From NCBI RefSeq assembly GCF_020179755.1, contig NZ_JAIUCY010000002.1:248001-312000 (forward strand): 64,000 nucleotides of DNA. Reading direction: 5' to 3'. Origin of the DNA: Herbaspirillum sp. alder98 (GTDB lineage Bacteria; Pseudomonadota; Gammaproteobacteria; Burkholderiales; Burkholderiaceae_D). Each line of letters opens with the position of its first letter. Position 1 is the stretch's first letter. The notes below the pieces were generated by a model that was given only the letters and a program-made list of their open reading frames with translations, made no database searches and had not been told where the DNA came from. Both the position numbers and the translations under genes were made by a program. Below, in pieces: positions 45,906-55,664 of the stretch.

Positions 45906-46874
45906 TCACGAGAGCGTGCCGAGCAGTTCCTGCATCATGCATTGCATGGCGCGCGGGCCGTCGACCGTCATGGCCACCTGCGCATTGGCAACGGCGCGGC
46001 GCGGCACGCGGAATTCGCAGACCGTCATGCCGCGCGTGAGGCGGCCCGCCAGTTCGATATCCACGCGCGCCGGCTGGAAGCTGAACAGTTCCGGGCGCTT
46101 GAGCCAGATCGCCACGGCCGGGTCATACATCGGCATCGGCACCGAGCCGTCCGGGCTGCGAATGCGCAGATAGGCCTCGAAATAACCGGCCAGCCATTTG
46201 GCGCGCAGCGTACCGAGCGCGCGCACCTGCTGCACCTCGGCGGTGGTCACCAGCAACTGCCGGCACAGGTTGAGGCCGAACATGCGCAGGGCAATGCCGG
46301 CGTTGAACACGACGTCGGCCGCTTCCGGGTCGGCGTAGATGTTGAATTCGGCGGCGGCGGTGTGATTGCCCTGGTCGGCCGACCCGCCCATGAGGATGAT
46401 CTCCTTGATCATCGGCGCGATCGCCGGATCGCGTTGCAGCGCCACGGCAATGTTGGTCAGCGGCGCGATGCACATGAGCGTGATCTCGCCGGGATTGGCG
46501 CGGATCGCCTCGATCAGCGCATCGACCGCATGCGGCAGCGGATTGCGCTGCTGGCGCGCCTGCTGCTCGGCCTCGATCTGAGCGATATCGACGCCGGGCA
46601 AGGCCTCACCGGTGGTGCTCATGCCGCTGGTGCCCAGGATCTCCTGGGCGGTCTCGATCTTGGCCACCAGCGGCTTGTCGCAACCGGCATAGACCGGCAC
46701 GTCCAGGTGGTAGTGCTTCTTGATGCGCAAGGCATTTTCGTAGGTAGTGGCCAGCGGCGCATTGCCCGCCACCACCGACACGCCCAGCCAGGTGACGTCG
46801 AGATTGGCCGACAGCAGCAGCATGGCCAGCCAGTCGTCGAAGCCGGGATCGGTATCAAGCCAGATCTTGTGCAT
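45906..46874 (-). CDS. Nucleoside hydrolase (inosine/uridine-preferring family)
   Basis: 322-aa enzyme splitting N-glycosidic bonds of nucleosides into base and ribose. Calcium-binding N-terminal motif IWLDTDPGFDDWLAML (usual DTDPGxDDA; here W follows DD). Further marks: VSVVAGNAPLATTYENALR, EITLMCIAPLTNIAVAL, IILMGGSADQGN, AEFNIYADPEAADVVF. It lies 30 bp after the ABC ATPase gene and just before adenosine deaminase, linking uptake to salvage. Confidence 0.93.
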   Translation of the reverse strand: MHKIWLDTDPGFDDWLAMLLLSANLDVTWLGVSVVAGNAPLATTYENALRIKKHYHLDVPVYAGCDKPLVAKIETAQEILGTSGMSTTGEALPGVDIAQIEAEQQARQQRNPLPHAVDALIEAIRANPGEITLMCIAPLTNIAVALQRDPAIAPMIKEIILMGGSADQGNHTAAAEFNIYADPEAADVVFNAGIALRMFGLNLCRQLLVTTAEVQQVRALGTLRAKWLAGYFEAYLRIRSPDGSVPMPMYDPAVAIWLKRPELFSFQPARVDIELAGRLTRGMTVCEFRVPRRAVANAQVAMTVDGPRAMQCMMQELLGTLS

Positions 46875-46904
46875 GAGAGTTTTCCTGTTATTTTTGTTAG
46901 AGAT

Positions 46905-47918
<1,014 letters not shown>

Positions 47919-47930
47919 TGGCCGCTCTTG

Positions 47931-48710
47931 TTACATGTATTTGGAAATGCCCAGCACCTTCTCGGTCAACAGCACGAATGCCATCGTAAAGAGCACCAGC
48001 AGCGTCGACAGCGCCGCAATCGATGGGTCGAAGCTGTTTTCCATATGGCCGAGCATCTCGATGGGCAACGTGCTGATGCCAGGCCCGGTCAGGAACAGCG
48101 ACACCGGCACCTGGTTGAACGAGGTCACGAAGGCCAGGAAGAAGGCCGCGATGACGGCGCTGCGAATATTGGGCAGCACCACCATGAAGAAGGTCTGCGC
48201 GCGCGACGCGCCCAGCGTGATGGCGGCTTCTTCGATGTCGACCCGCAGGTTGACCAGGCTCGAATACACCACCCGCACCGCATAGGGCGTGAGCAGCCCG
48301 ACGTGGCCGACCAGCAAGCCCACGAACACCGGCGCGTCGACCAGCAGCACGAAGTGGCGCAACAGGCCCAGGCCGACCAGCATGGCGGGGATGATCAACG
48401 GCGAAGTCAGCACCTGCTTGATCACCGGCATGCCCGGCGGCGGCATGCGCGACATGGCATACGCCACCGGCACGCCCAGCAGCAAGGCGATGACGGTGGC
48501 CAGCAGGCCGATTTCCAGGCTGGTCGAGAACGCGCGCTGGAATTCTTCAGTGGCCAGCACCTCGATGATCCAGCGCATCGAATACGACGGCGGCGGGAAG
48601 ACCAGCGTTTCGCCACCGCTGAAACCGGCCAGGAAGACGATCAGAAAAGGTCCCAGCAGGAACAGCATGACCAGCCACAGCATGGCACGTGAAAACACAC
48701 CTTGTTTCAT
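47931..48710 (-). CDS. Pot-type ABC importer permease 2
   Basis: 259-aa inner-membrane permease with six helices (AMLWLVMLFLLGPFLIVFLAG, IGLLATVIALLLGVPVAYAM) and EAA loop EEAAITLGASRAQTFFMVVLP. Its start overlaps the stop of permease 1 by four bases. PotC-like. Confidence 0.92.
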   Translation of the reverse strand: MKQGVFSRAMLWLVMLFLLGPFLIVFLAGFSGGETLVFPPPSYSMRWIIEVLATEEFQRAFSTSLEIGLLATVIALLLGVPVAYAMSRMPPPGMPVIKQVLTSPLIIPAMLVGLGLLRHFVLLVDAPVFVGLLVGHVGLLTPYAVRVVYSSLVNLRVDIEEAAITLGASRAQTFFMVVLPNIRSAVIAAFFLAFVTSFNQVPVSLFLTGPGISTLPIEMLGHMENSFDPSIAALSTLLVLFTMAFVLLTEKVLGISKYM

Positions 48711-49567
48711 TTAGAGCTCCGGGGCGCGGCAATACGTTTCAGTCCGGCATTGACCGCCAGGGTCATCGCCACCAGGATCACGGCAATCACGTTGGCGCTG
48801 CCGAAGTCGCTCTCGACACTGACCTTCTGGTAGAGCAGCGTTTCGAGCATCAGCACCTTGGGGCCGCCCAGCAGCGCCGGCGTGACATAGGCGGTGACGC
48901 ACCCGGTAAAGACCAGCGTGCCGCCGACGATCAGGCCTTCCTGCGTCAACGGCAGCGTGACCCGGCTGAATACCTGCCAGGCATTGGCGCCCAGCGTGGA
49001 GGCGGCCAGCGTGATATCGCGCGAGATGTTTTCCATCGAACTGACCAGCGACATCAGCATCAATGGCAGCAGCAGTTGCAGCAGGCCGACGAACACCGCC
49101 ATCTCGGAAAACAGCAGGCGCTGCGGCTCATCGGCCAGGCCCAGGTGCAGCAGCACCGCATTGACTGCGCCATTGCGCCCGAACAGCACGATCCAGGCAT
49201 AGGTGCGCGCGATCGGCGACACCATCAGCGGCAGGATCATCATGCCCAGCACCAGTCCGCGCCAGCGCGGCGAGACCTGCACGATGGCTTGCGCCGCCGG
49301 ATAGGACAGCAGCGCCGCAAACAGCGTCACCAGTATCGCAATGCGCAGGGTGCGCATGAAGACCTGGCGGTTCAGCGGATCGGCAAAGAAGTGATAGAAG
49401 CGTTCCAGGCTCCAGTGCAGCGCGGCGCCGTCCAGGCTATCCGGGCCACCGACGCGAAACGCTTCCAGCAACAAGGCCGCCACCGGCAGCAGGAAGCAGA
49501 CGATGGTAAAGATCAGGGCTGGCGCCACCAGCATGACGCCCAGCCTTTGTTTATGGTTTGCAATCAT
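48707..49567 (-). CDS. Pot-type ABC importer permease 1
   Basis: 286-aa inner-membrane permease with six helices (LGVMLVAPALIFTIVCFLLP, LVGSLQLLLPLMLMSLV region) and EAA loop LAASTLGANAWQVFSRVTLP. PotB-like. It follows the binding-protein gene by 26 bp and overlaps permease 2. Confidence 0.92.
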   Translation of the reverse strand: MIANHKQRLGVMLVAPALIFTIVCFLLPVAALLLEAFRVGGPDSLDGAALHWSLERFYHFFADPLNRQVFMRTLRIAILVTLFAALLSYPAAQAIVQVSPRWRGLVLGMMILPLMVSPIARTYAWIVLFGRNGAVNAVLLHLGLADEPQRLLFSEMAVFVGLLQLLLPLMLMSLVSSMENISRDITLAASTLGANAWQVFSRVTLPLTQEGLIVGGTLVFTGCVTAYVTPALLGGPKVLMLETLLYQKVSVESDFGSANVIAVILVAMTLAVNAGLKRIAAPRSSK

Positions 49568-49593
49568 CTTGATCTAGGCTCTTGCCGGTCAGC

Positions 49594-50640
49594 CTACTTG
49601 CTGATGCCTTTGTTCCATTGTTGCAGCCAGTCCGAGCGGTGCTTGAGCAGGGTCTCGGGCTTGACGAACTTGAGCGAGGCAATGTGTTCGCCGCCGTAGG
49701 TGTTGAATTCAGCCTTGTCCTTGGGCAGCACTACCAGGGTGTTGACGGGCGAATCGACCAGTTCCATGGCCAGTGCGGTCTGCACGTCCTTGGACAGCCA
49801 GAAATCCATCAACTGGTAGGCCAGGTCGGCATTCTTCGACTTGGCCACGATACCCATCACGTTCATGCCGGCAGCCTGGCCTTCGGCCGGGATGCTCCAC
49901 TTCAACGGCATGCCGGTCTTCATCAGCTGCGCCCAGGTAAAGCGCGCCACCGGCGCCGCCCAGATCTCGTCCTGGGCAAACAGCGACGACAATTGCGCGC
50001 TGTTCTTGGAGAAGGTCACCACATTGTTCTTGATCGCCAGGATCTTCTGCATGCCGGTGGCGAAGTCTTCACCCTTGCCGCCCCAGGCGATATCGGCCAT
50101 CTGCAACGCCAGCGGACCCTGCGTGGTGCTCACGTCGGGCAGCGCGATGCGGCCCTTCATGTCGGCGCTCCACAGGTCTTTCCAGGAGGTCAGCGACTTG
50201 ATCTTGTCGGTGCGATAGACCATGCCCACCGAATAGATGGTGTAGCCGACCGCGTAGTTGCCGCCGATAGGGTTGCGCGCAAATGGATATATCTGGCCGT
50301 AGTTCTGCAACTTGGCGTAGTCCAGCGGCTGCACCAGGCCCTTGCGGGCGGCTTCCAGCATGCCGAAGTCCGACAGCAGCACCAGGTCGACCACCGGATT
50401 GGCGCGACGCGCCTCGAGCTTGGCGATGCGGTCGGCGTTGTTGCCGGTCTCGACCACGATCTCGCAGCCGCACTTTTCCTTGAACGGCGCGTAGACCAGC
50501 TTGTTGAACAGCGGCTGGGCAATCGGATAGGCCGACAGCACCAGGGTGCGCTTTTCGGCATGGGCGGGCGCGGCCGACAACGACATCAGGCCAACGCCAA
50601 ACACGGCGGCCAGGGTGGACAGGGTTGCTTTCTTGAACAT
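49594..50640 (-). CDS. ABC importer periplasmic binding protein (PotD/iron-type fold)
   Basis: 348-aa periplasmic receptor with signal peptide (KATLSTLAAVFGVGLMSLSA, cut after AHA). Binding-protein pattern: VVETGNNADRIAKLEARR, VDLVLLSDFGMLEAARKGLV, GYTIYSVGMVYRTDKI, LADVSTTQGP-like (ALPDVSTTQGPLAL) and PVARFTWAQLMKTGMPLKW. The ATG at 50638-50640 gives a clean signal peptide; the open frame upstream has no similarity. Polyamine or iron receptors share this fold, but nucleoside hydrolase and deaminase genes downstream argue for a purine ligand. Confidence 0.9.
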   Translation of the reverse strand: MFKKATLSTLAAVFGVGLMSLSAAPAHAEKRTLVLSAYPIAQPLFNKLVYAPFKEKCGCEIVVETGNNADRIAKLEARRANPVVDLVLLSDFGMLEAARKGLVQPLDYAKLQNYGQIYPFARNPIGGNYAVGYTIYSVGMVYRTDKIKSLTSWKDLWSADMKGRIALPDVSTTQGPLALQMADIAWGGKGEDFATGMQKILAIKNNVVTFSKNSAQLSSLFAQDEIWAAPVARFTWAQLMKTGMPLKWSIPAEGQAAGMNVMGIVAKSKNADLAYQLMDFWLSKDVQTALAMELVDSPVNTLVVLPKDKAEFNTYGGEHIASLKFVKPETLLKHRSDWLQQWNKGISK

Positions 50641-50726
50641 GGTGATCCTTGATACGGTCTGAGACGATGGTACAAAACCGTCTATTTTAGGCCTGCTTAT
50701 CAAAGCAGGCCCGGTCCGGCAATGTC

Positions 50727-51839
50727 TTAGAACACGTGACGCATGCCCAGCATCAGCACCGCCTGCTTCTTGTCGCTCGACGACGGGAAGCCGAAGATGG
50801 TCGCGTTCTGGGCGTCGCCGGCGGCCAGCTGGTAGCTGTAGGTGATGGCCACGTCGGTACGCTTGGACAGGAAGTAATCCGCCTGCAGGTTGATCTGGTG
50901 CCACTTCGGCTTGTTGTTGATGGTGTCGTATTTACCGGTGGTATAGAAATACGACGCGCCCAGGTTCAGGGCAGGCGTGAAGTGGTTCACCAGATTGATG
51001 TCGAAGTTCTGCAGCGTCAGCTTGGTGTTGTCCAGATACTCATACCGGGTGTTGCTGTACATCGCGCCGAAGTCGGTATTGCCCACGGTGTAGAAGCCAC
51101 CGGTGCCTGCAATGCGCTGGCGGCGCACGCCGGCCGAGCTGACCTTGCTCTTGTTGAAGATCAGCAGCGAGCTGGCGTAGTCGTTGCCCATGGCGCCGTC
51201 GGGGCTGCGGGTGCTGTTGGGCGTATCCATCTGGGTGAAGGCGACGGCCCAGCGGAAGTTGCCGCCCTTGTAGCCCGAACCGATACTCATGACGCGGTTG
51301 ATGCTGGCGTCGCCGGCGGCTTCGCCAAAACCATACAGCGCGGTCACGTTGAAGTTGTTGAAGGTCGGGCTGATGTACTTGACCGAGTTCTGCGCGCGCA
51401 GGTTGTTGTAGCCGTTATCGTTGTCGCCGATGTGCACGCCGTTGCTGGCGATGACGACCGGGCCCAGGTAATCCTTGACGGCTTCGTACTGGCGACCCAG
51501 GGTCAGGGTACCCATCGAATTGTTCGACAGGCCGACATAGGACAGGCGACCGAACAGGCGGCCGCTCTGCGATGCCGCGCCGGTCATCATGTTGAAACCG
51601 TTTTCCAGGTTCATGATGGCGCGGGTGCCGCCGCCCAGGTCTTCCTGGCCGCGGAAACCGATGCGCGGGTTCTGGTTGGTGCCGGACAGCGCCTCGAAGT
51701 TATGCGGACCACCCTGGTTGGTCAGGTAACCGATACCGCCCGAAATCAGGCCATAGATCTCGAACTTGCTTTGCGCATGTGCCTGCGCGCCTGCCAGCAT
51801 TGCCGGGATCGCCACGGCGCCAATCATCCACTGTTTCAT
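50727..51839 (-). CDS. Gram-negative general porin (OmpC/Bordetella-type)
   Basis: 370-aa trimeric 16-strand porin. Signal peptide (WMIGAVAIPAMLAGAQAHAQ), first strand SKFEIYGLISGGIGYLTNQ, GFRGQEDLGGGTRAIMNLE, LFGRLSYVGLSNNSMGTLTL GRQ-type loop, and the terminal Phe (LMLGMRHVF) required for BAM assembly. Start ATG 51837-51839 has a G-rich ribosome site. It opens the minus-strand run before the binding-protein gene, so it may be the outer-membrane entry for the same solute. Confidence 0.94.
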   Translation of the reverse strand: MKQWMIGAVAIPAMLAGAQAHAQSKFEIYGLISGGIGYLTNQGGPHNFEALSGTNQNPRIGFRGQEDLGGGTRAIMNLENGFNMMTGAASQSGRLFGRLSYVGLSNNSMGTLTLGRQYEAVKDYLGPVVIASNGVHIGDNDNGYNNLRAQNSVKYISPTFNNFNVTALYGFGEAAGDASINRVMSIGSGYKGGNFRWAVAFTQMDTPNSTRSPDGAMGNDYASSLLIFNKSKVSSAGVRRQRIAGTGGFYTVGNTDFGAMYSNTRYEYLDNTKLTLQNFDINLVNHFTPALNLGASYFYTTGKYDTINNKPKWHQINLQADYFLSKRTDVAITYSYQLAAGDAQNATIFGFPSSSDKKQAVLMLGMRHVF

Positions 51840-52006
51840 TCCATCCCCCACGATTGCGGCCTTGCGGCCGGCTCAGATTGTTGAAAACTGCTATCGGAGG
51901 GGAGAATAGGGCAAGTGTTTAAATAATATAATTTGTTTATATTTATAATTTCATAAATATAATTTATAAACGACGGCCCCGCAAAGCGCCGTGACGCTGC
52001 CTCATC
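51840..52006. promoter_or_regulatory. AT-rich divergent control region between porin and LysR genes
   Basis: About 50 bases (51918-51970) are nearly pure A/T with overlapping inverted repeats such as ATATTTATAA and ATAAATAT, against ~60% GC around. Both promoters and the LysR site probably lie here. Confidence 0.5.
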
Positions 52007-52924
52007 ATGATCAAGCTCAATCAAAAAGTCACCTTGCGCCACCTGCAGGCGCTGGCCACGCTGGCCGCGACCAACAGTTTCAGTCGCGCCGCCGATGAAC
52101 TGGCGGTGACCCAGCCGGCGCTGAGTGCCTCCATCAAACAGCTCGAAAACCAGCTTGGCATCAGGCTTTTCGACCGTACCACGCACCAGATCAGCCTCAC
52201 GACGCAGGGCGCCGTGGTGCTGGAATACGCCCGTCACCTGCTCAATACGGCGGCCAATACCTTTGGCGATATCGAGCACGCCATCGGCACCGGGCGGCAT
52301 CGCATCCGCATCGGCGCCATCCCGTCGGCGGTGACGCTGACGGCGGCCGTGATCGCCCGTTACAACCGGGAACATGCCGAACATGTGGAGATTTTGCTAC
52401 AGGACATGCCCAACGACGCGCTGCTGGCCGCGTTGCATTCGGGCAAGCTCGACTTCTGCGTGGGGATCAAGCCGACCGATGTGACCTCACTCGACACGGT
52501 GGCCCTGTTCGAGGACGAACTGGTATTGATCGTGCCCAGGAATCATCCCTTATCGGGCGCCAAGGAGGTGCAATGGCGCCAGATGACGGGCGAAGAGATC
52601 GTCATGTTCACCCAGGGCAGTATCTGGGAATTTGCCTCGGCGGCGATGATGCAACATGGCCTGGCGGCGTCCCGGCGCTATCAGGTGGTGCATAGCGAGT
52701 CGCTGTATGGCGTGGTGCGCGCCGGCATCGCCATCGGCGTCATGCCCAGCCTGTACACCAGCTACCTGCGCGACGACAGCCTGCACGTGGCGCCGTTGCG
52801 CCAGCCGACCCTGAAGCGCAAGGTCGTCCTGATGCGGCGCAACGAAGTCAGCCGCAGCCACTGGACCGATCACTGCTTCAAGGAAATGCGCAATGACCTG
52901 AAGGAAGCCAATCACTGGTTCTGA
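52007..52924 (+). CDS. LysR-family transcriptional regulator (likely nucleoside operon control)
   Basis: 305-aa regulator. Winged helix: ALATLAATNSFSRAADELAV then TQPALSASIKQLENQLGIRLFDR; effector domain with IRIGAIPSAVTLTAAVIARY, LDFCVGIKPTDV and VVRAGIAIGVMPSLYTSYL. Divergent from the porin/ABC/nucleoside genes across 167 bp, the usual LysR layout, so it probably activates them. Confidence 0.92.
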   Translation: MIKLNQKVTLRHLQALATLAATNSFSRAADELAVTQPALSASIKQLENQLGIRLFDRTTHQISLTTQGAVVLEYARHLLNTAANTFGDIEHAIGTGRHRIRIGAIPSAVTLTAAVIARYNREHAEHVEILLQDMPNDALLAALHSGKLDFCVGIKPTDVTSLDTVALFEDELVLIVPRNHPLSGAKEVQWRQMTGEEIVMFTQGSIWEFASAAMMQHGLAASRRYQVVHSESLYGVVRAGIAIGVMPSLYTSYLRDDSLHVAPLRQPTLKRKVVLMRRNEVSRSHWTDHCFKEMRNDLKEANHWF

Positions 52925-53353
52925 ACGGTGCAGGCAGTACGTCGACACCTTCATCCTCAATGTCATTTGCTTATAACAATTGGACCTTACTATTGATAAC
53001 GATTCTTGTTATTATCGTTGTCTGAGAAAATAATAAAACCTCACAGCAAGCCCTTCAGTGGCTTGCGATGCAATACGGCAATCAGTTAGAAGAATAGCAA
53101 GATAGCCACGGACCAGGCACGACGTTACCGTCTCCCCAGCCGTCCGCCAGCCAACTCATTAAATCCAGAAGATATCCGCCTTGGGCGGTGTCGCGCTACG
53201 CCCATTCGTTACCGGGGGCGTTGGCGGCTTATTGTTAGCTTAACCAGATATCAACAAAAAAAGTAACTGATCCGATGTCGCTCATTGTTCGGGCGATGCC
53301 TGCCAGAACAACAAGGTTCAGTACTGTTTGGTGATGTCGACAAGGAGAAAGTG
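52925..53353. other. Leader region of the siderophore sigma gene
   Basis: No gene that I can support. It contains the Fur box at 52995-53013 and then about 340 bases with several short hairpins, for example CAAGCC-CTTCAGT-GGCTTG near 53047-53066. A long untranslated leader or a distant promoter is implied. Confidence 0.5.
52995..53013. promoter_or_regulatory. Fur box upstream of the siderophore ECF sigma gene
   Basis: GATAACGATTCTTGTTATT matches the 19-bp Fur consensus at about 13 positions by hand alignment. It is the only such site before the PvdS/OrbS-like sigma, about 340 bp from its start. Confidence 0.65.
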
Positions 53354-53860
53354 TTGTCAGATCAGCATCCACGGGTTGATTTGTGCAGCGAATTCATCGC
53401 CAGCCGAGTTCAGTTGAGAGACGCTGCCACCCGCATACTGGGGTGTCGCCAGCGGGCCGAAGACGTGATCCAGGACGCCTGGTTCAAGATCGCCGAGGTC
53501 GCGCCCACATTCGAGATTCGCCAGCCTCTGGCGTTCCTGTTCCAGGTAGTGCGCAACCTGGCCATCGATCGGCATCGACGGCTGGCGATGGAGTCGATCG
53601 TCTTTGGCGACGAAGAGGAGGGCGCGCATGTGGTGTCGGGACCGGCCACGCCGGAGAGCGACGTCATCTCGCGCCAGACCCTGTCGTTGATCGCCTCCGA
53701 TCTGTTGAGCTTGCCGGCGCGCACCCGGCGCGCGTTCGAATTGCATCGCCTCGATGGTTGCACCCAGCGTGAGGTGGCCGAGGAACTTGGCGTATCCACC
53801 ACGCTGGTCAACTTCATGATTCGCGACGCCATGGATTGTTGTCGCAAACACATGACTTGA
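53354..53860 (+). CDS. PvdS/OrbS-like iron-starvation ECF sigma factor
   Basis: 168-aa sigma that should transcribe the siderophore biosynthesis genes. Region 2: EFIASRVQLRDAATRILGCR, AEDVIQDAWFKIAE, PLAFLFQVVRNLAIDRHRR. Region 4: LLSLPARTRRAFELHRLDGC and TQREVAEELGVSTTLVNFM. No FecR-like gene is adjacent, as for PvdS and OrbS. Start is uncertain: AAGGAG at 53342 best serves the TTG at 53354, a GTG one codon earlier is too close, and the frame is open back to a TTG at 53285. Confidence 0.9.
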   Translation: MSDQHPRVDLCSEFIASRVQLRDAATRILGCRQRAEDVIQDAWFKIAEVAPTFEIRQPLAFLFQVVRNLAIDRHRRLAMESIVFGDEEEGAHVVSGPATPESDVISRQTLSLIASDLLSLPARTRRAFELHRLDGCTQREVAEELGVSTTLVNFMIRDAMDCCRKHMT

Positions 53861-53880
53861 AAAAAAGCTGCCGAAAACAC

Positions 53881-53905
53881 TAAATTTGCACCTCCTCGAA
53901 TCGTC
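53881..53905 (+). promoter_or_regulatory. PvdS/OrbS-type promoter of the siderophore biosynthesis genes
   Basis: TAAA, 17 nt, CGTC: the core described for OrbS-dependent ornibactin promoters, also readable as TAAAT-N16-CGT, the Pseudomonas iron-starvation box. It lies between the sigma stop and the mbtH-like gene, 101 bp before its ATG. A 14-bp palindrome CGCATTTAAATGCG follows at 53924-53937. Confidence 0.72.
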
Positions 53906-54005
53906 AGGTTAACAAGAGTGATTCGCATTTAAATGCGTTATCTACCGCAACCTGGCGTCCGGCAATTCCATGCCAGTGACGTCCTGAAAACGAAGAGGCA
54001 AGGTG

Positions 54006-54233
54006 ATGAGTTTCGATCGCGACGACACTAACTTTCGGGTGCTGGTCAATCACGAGGAGCAGTATTCGCTGTGGCCCGACTACAAGGCCGTGCCGGGTGG
54101 ATGGCGTGATACCGGCGTGGCCGGCAGTCGCGCCGAATGCCTGCAGCATATCGAAAGCGTGTGGGTCGACATGCGTCCGCGCAGCCTGCGCGATTTCATG
54201 CAGGAGCAAGCGGCCAACGCCACCCGCCATTAA
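54006..54233 (+). CDS. MbtH-family NRPS accessory protein
   Basis: 75-aa chaperone that binds and activates adenylation domains. Family signature: [53 protein letters not shown] with the conserved Trp residues. ATG 54006 with GAAGAGG 7 nt upstream. Starts the biosynthetic operon; the thioesterase begins 7 bp later. Confidence 0.96.
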   Translation: MSFDRDDTNFRVLVNHEEQYSLWPDYKAVPGGWRDTGVAGSRAECLQHIESVWVDMRPRSLRDFMQEQAANATRH

Positions 54234-54240
54234 GCATTAA

Positions 54241-54999
54241 GTGCCCGATCCATTCATGGTCACGCTGTTCTGCATCCCTTGCGCCGGTGGCAGCGCCAGC
54301 CTGTATTTTTCATGGGCGGCAGCCCTCGGGCCGACGGTCGATGTGCGGCTGCTGGAGTTGCCGGGGCGCGGGCGCCGTATCGGTGAGCCGTTGCTGGAAG
54401 ACTACGCCGCACTGGCTGACGTGTTGACCCGTGACCTGGCCAGCGCGGTCGCCGCTACCGATATTGCCTATGCCGTCTTCGGTCACAGCATGGGCGGCCT
54501 GCTGGCGCAGGGGATAGCACGACGCCTGGCGACGCTGCAAGTGCGGGCGCCCTGCGCATTGCTGGTCTCGGCCTGCGCGGCGCCTTCGGCGCGGCAATGG
54601 TCGCCGCCGGACGACTCGGATCAGGCATTGATCGCTTCATTGCGCCGCCAGGGCGGCACCGCCGACGAGGTATTCGATTGTCCTGAATTGCTGGAGTTGG
54701 TGCTGCCGGTGTTGCGCGCGGACTATCGCGTGTGTACCTCGTTCCAGGCCCAGCCCGGGTTGCTGGACATGCCGTTGCACGTGTTCGGCGGCATCGACGA
54801 TGCGATGGCGCCGGCCGGTCTGACTGCCTGGCGGCACGAAAGCACGGCGCCGGTCACGGTCGACTGGTTCGCCGGCGGACATTTCTACCTGCAGCCGCAG
54901 CAGGATGCGCTCATGGCCCGCATCGCCGGCTATCTCAAGCACTACCGCCATGGCGACATCAAGGAGCTGATCCCGCATGAGGCGCTTGACAACTCCTGA
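54241..54999 (+). CDS. Type II thioesterase (alpha/beta hydrolase)
   Basis: 252-aa editing thioesterase that removes wrong acyl groups from NRPS carrier domains. Triad: Ser in FGHSMGGLLAQ (near residue 83), Asp in FGGIDDAMAP, His in WFAGGHFYLQPQ. N-terminal LFCIPCAGGSASLYFSW is typical. GTG 54241 start, or ATG 54256. Its 3' end overlaps the phosphopantetheinyl transferase gene by 23 bp. Confidence 0.93.
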   Translation: MPDPFMVTLFCIPCAGGSASLYFSWAAALGPTVDVRLLELPGRGRRIGEPLLEDYAALADVLTRDLASAVAATDIAYAVFGHSMGGLLAQGIARRLATLQVRAPCALLVSACAAPSARQWSPPDDSDQALIASLRRQGGTADEVFDCPELLELVLPVLRADYRVCTSFQAQPGLLDMPLHVFGGIDDAMAPAGLTAWRHESTAPVTVDWFAGGHFYLQPQQDALMARIAGYLKHYRHGDIKELIPHEALDNS

Positions 55000-55648
55000 G
55001 TCGGTGCCGCCGCAGATCGCGTTGTGGCAGGTCGATTTCGACTTTGCCCGGTCCGCCGCCACGCTCGATTGGAGCTGCCTCAGCGCGGACGAACTGGCCC
55101 ATGCCGCACGCTATCGCCAGTGGCCGGATCGCGTGCGCTACGGCGCCATGCGGGTGGCCCTGCGCCAGCTGCTGGCAAGTCGCATGGATTGTCGGCCGGA
55201 GACGTTGCGCTTCGCCATCAATGCCTTCGGCAAGCCGCGCCTGGCAACCCCTGGCGGGCCCGCATTCAACCAGTCGCATGCGGCCCGAGCGGGCTTGGTC
55301 GCGCTGGCCGATGGTCTTGACGTCGGCGTCGATATCGAATGCGACGAGTTGTCCATCGCGCCCGACGAACTCGACGGCATGACGCAACTGATGCTGGGCC
55401 CGCGCGAGCGAGAACGGGCGGGCCGGCTTGATATGGATGGCTTCCTGCGGCGCTGGGTCGGCAAGGAAGCCGCGCTCAAGGCGCTCGGCGTAGGCATTGC
55501 AGAGCATCTGCACACGCTGGAAGTCTGTCCGCACGACGATGGCCGCTACACCGTGTCGCATGGCCGGCCTGACTGGCCGCAAGTGCATGCACGCCGGCTT
55601 GAACACCTTCCGGGTTACGCCGCAGCGCTGGCCTGGAGTCAACCGTGA
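54977..55648 (+). CDS. Sfp-type 4'-phosphopantetheinyl transferase
   Basis: 223-aa enzyme that moves phosphopantetheine from CoA to the NRPS carrier Ser residues. Motifs: FGKPRLATPGGPAFNQSHA, LDVGVDIECDEL (Mg-binding Asp and Glu), FLRRWVGKEAALKALGVGI. Embedded in the operon between the thioesterase and hydroxylase genes. Confidence 0.94.
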   Translation: MRRLTTPESVPPQIALWQVDFDFARSAATLDWSCLSADELAHAARYRQWPDRVRYGAMRVALRQLLASRMDCRPETLRFAINAFGKPRLATPGGPAFNQSHAARAGLVALADGLDVGVDIECDELSIAPDELDGMTQLMLGPRERERAGRLDMDGFLRRWVGKEAALKALGVGIAEHLHTLEVCPHDDGRYTVSHGRPDWPQVHARRLEHLPGYAAALAWSQP

Positions 55649-55664
55649 TCACGGAGATGTCGAA

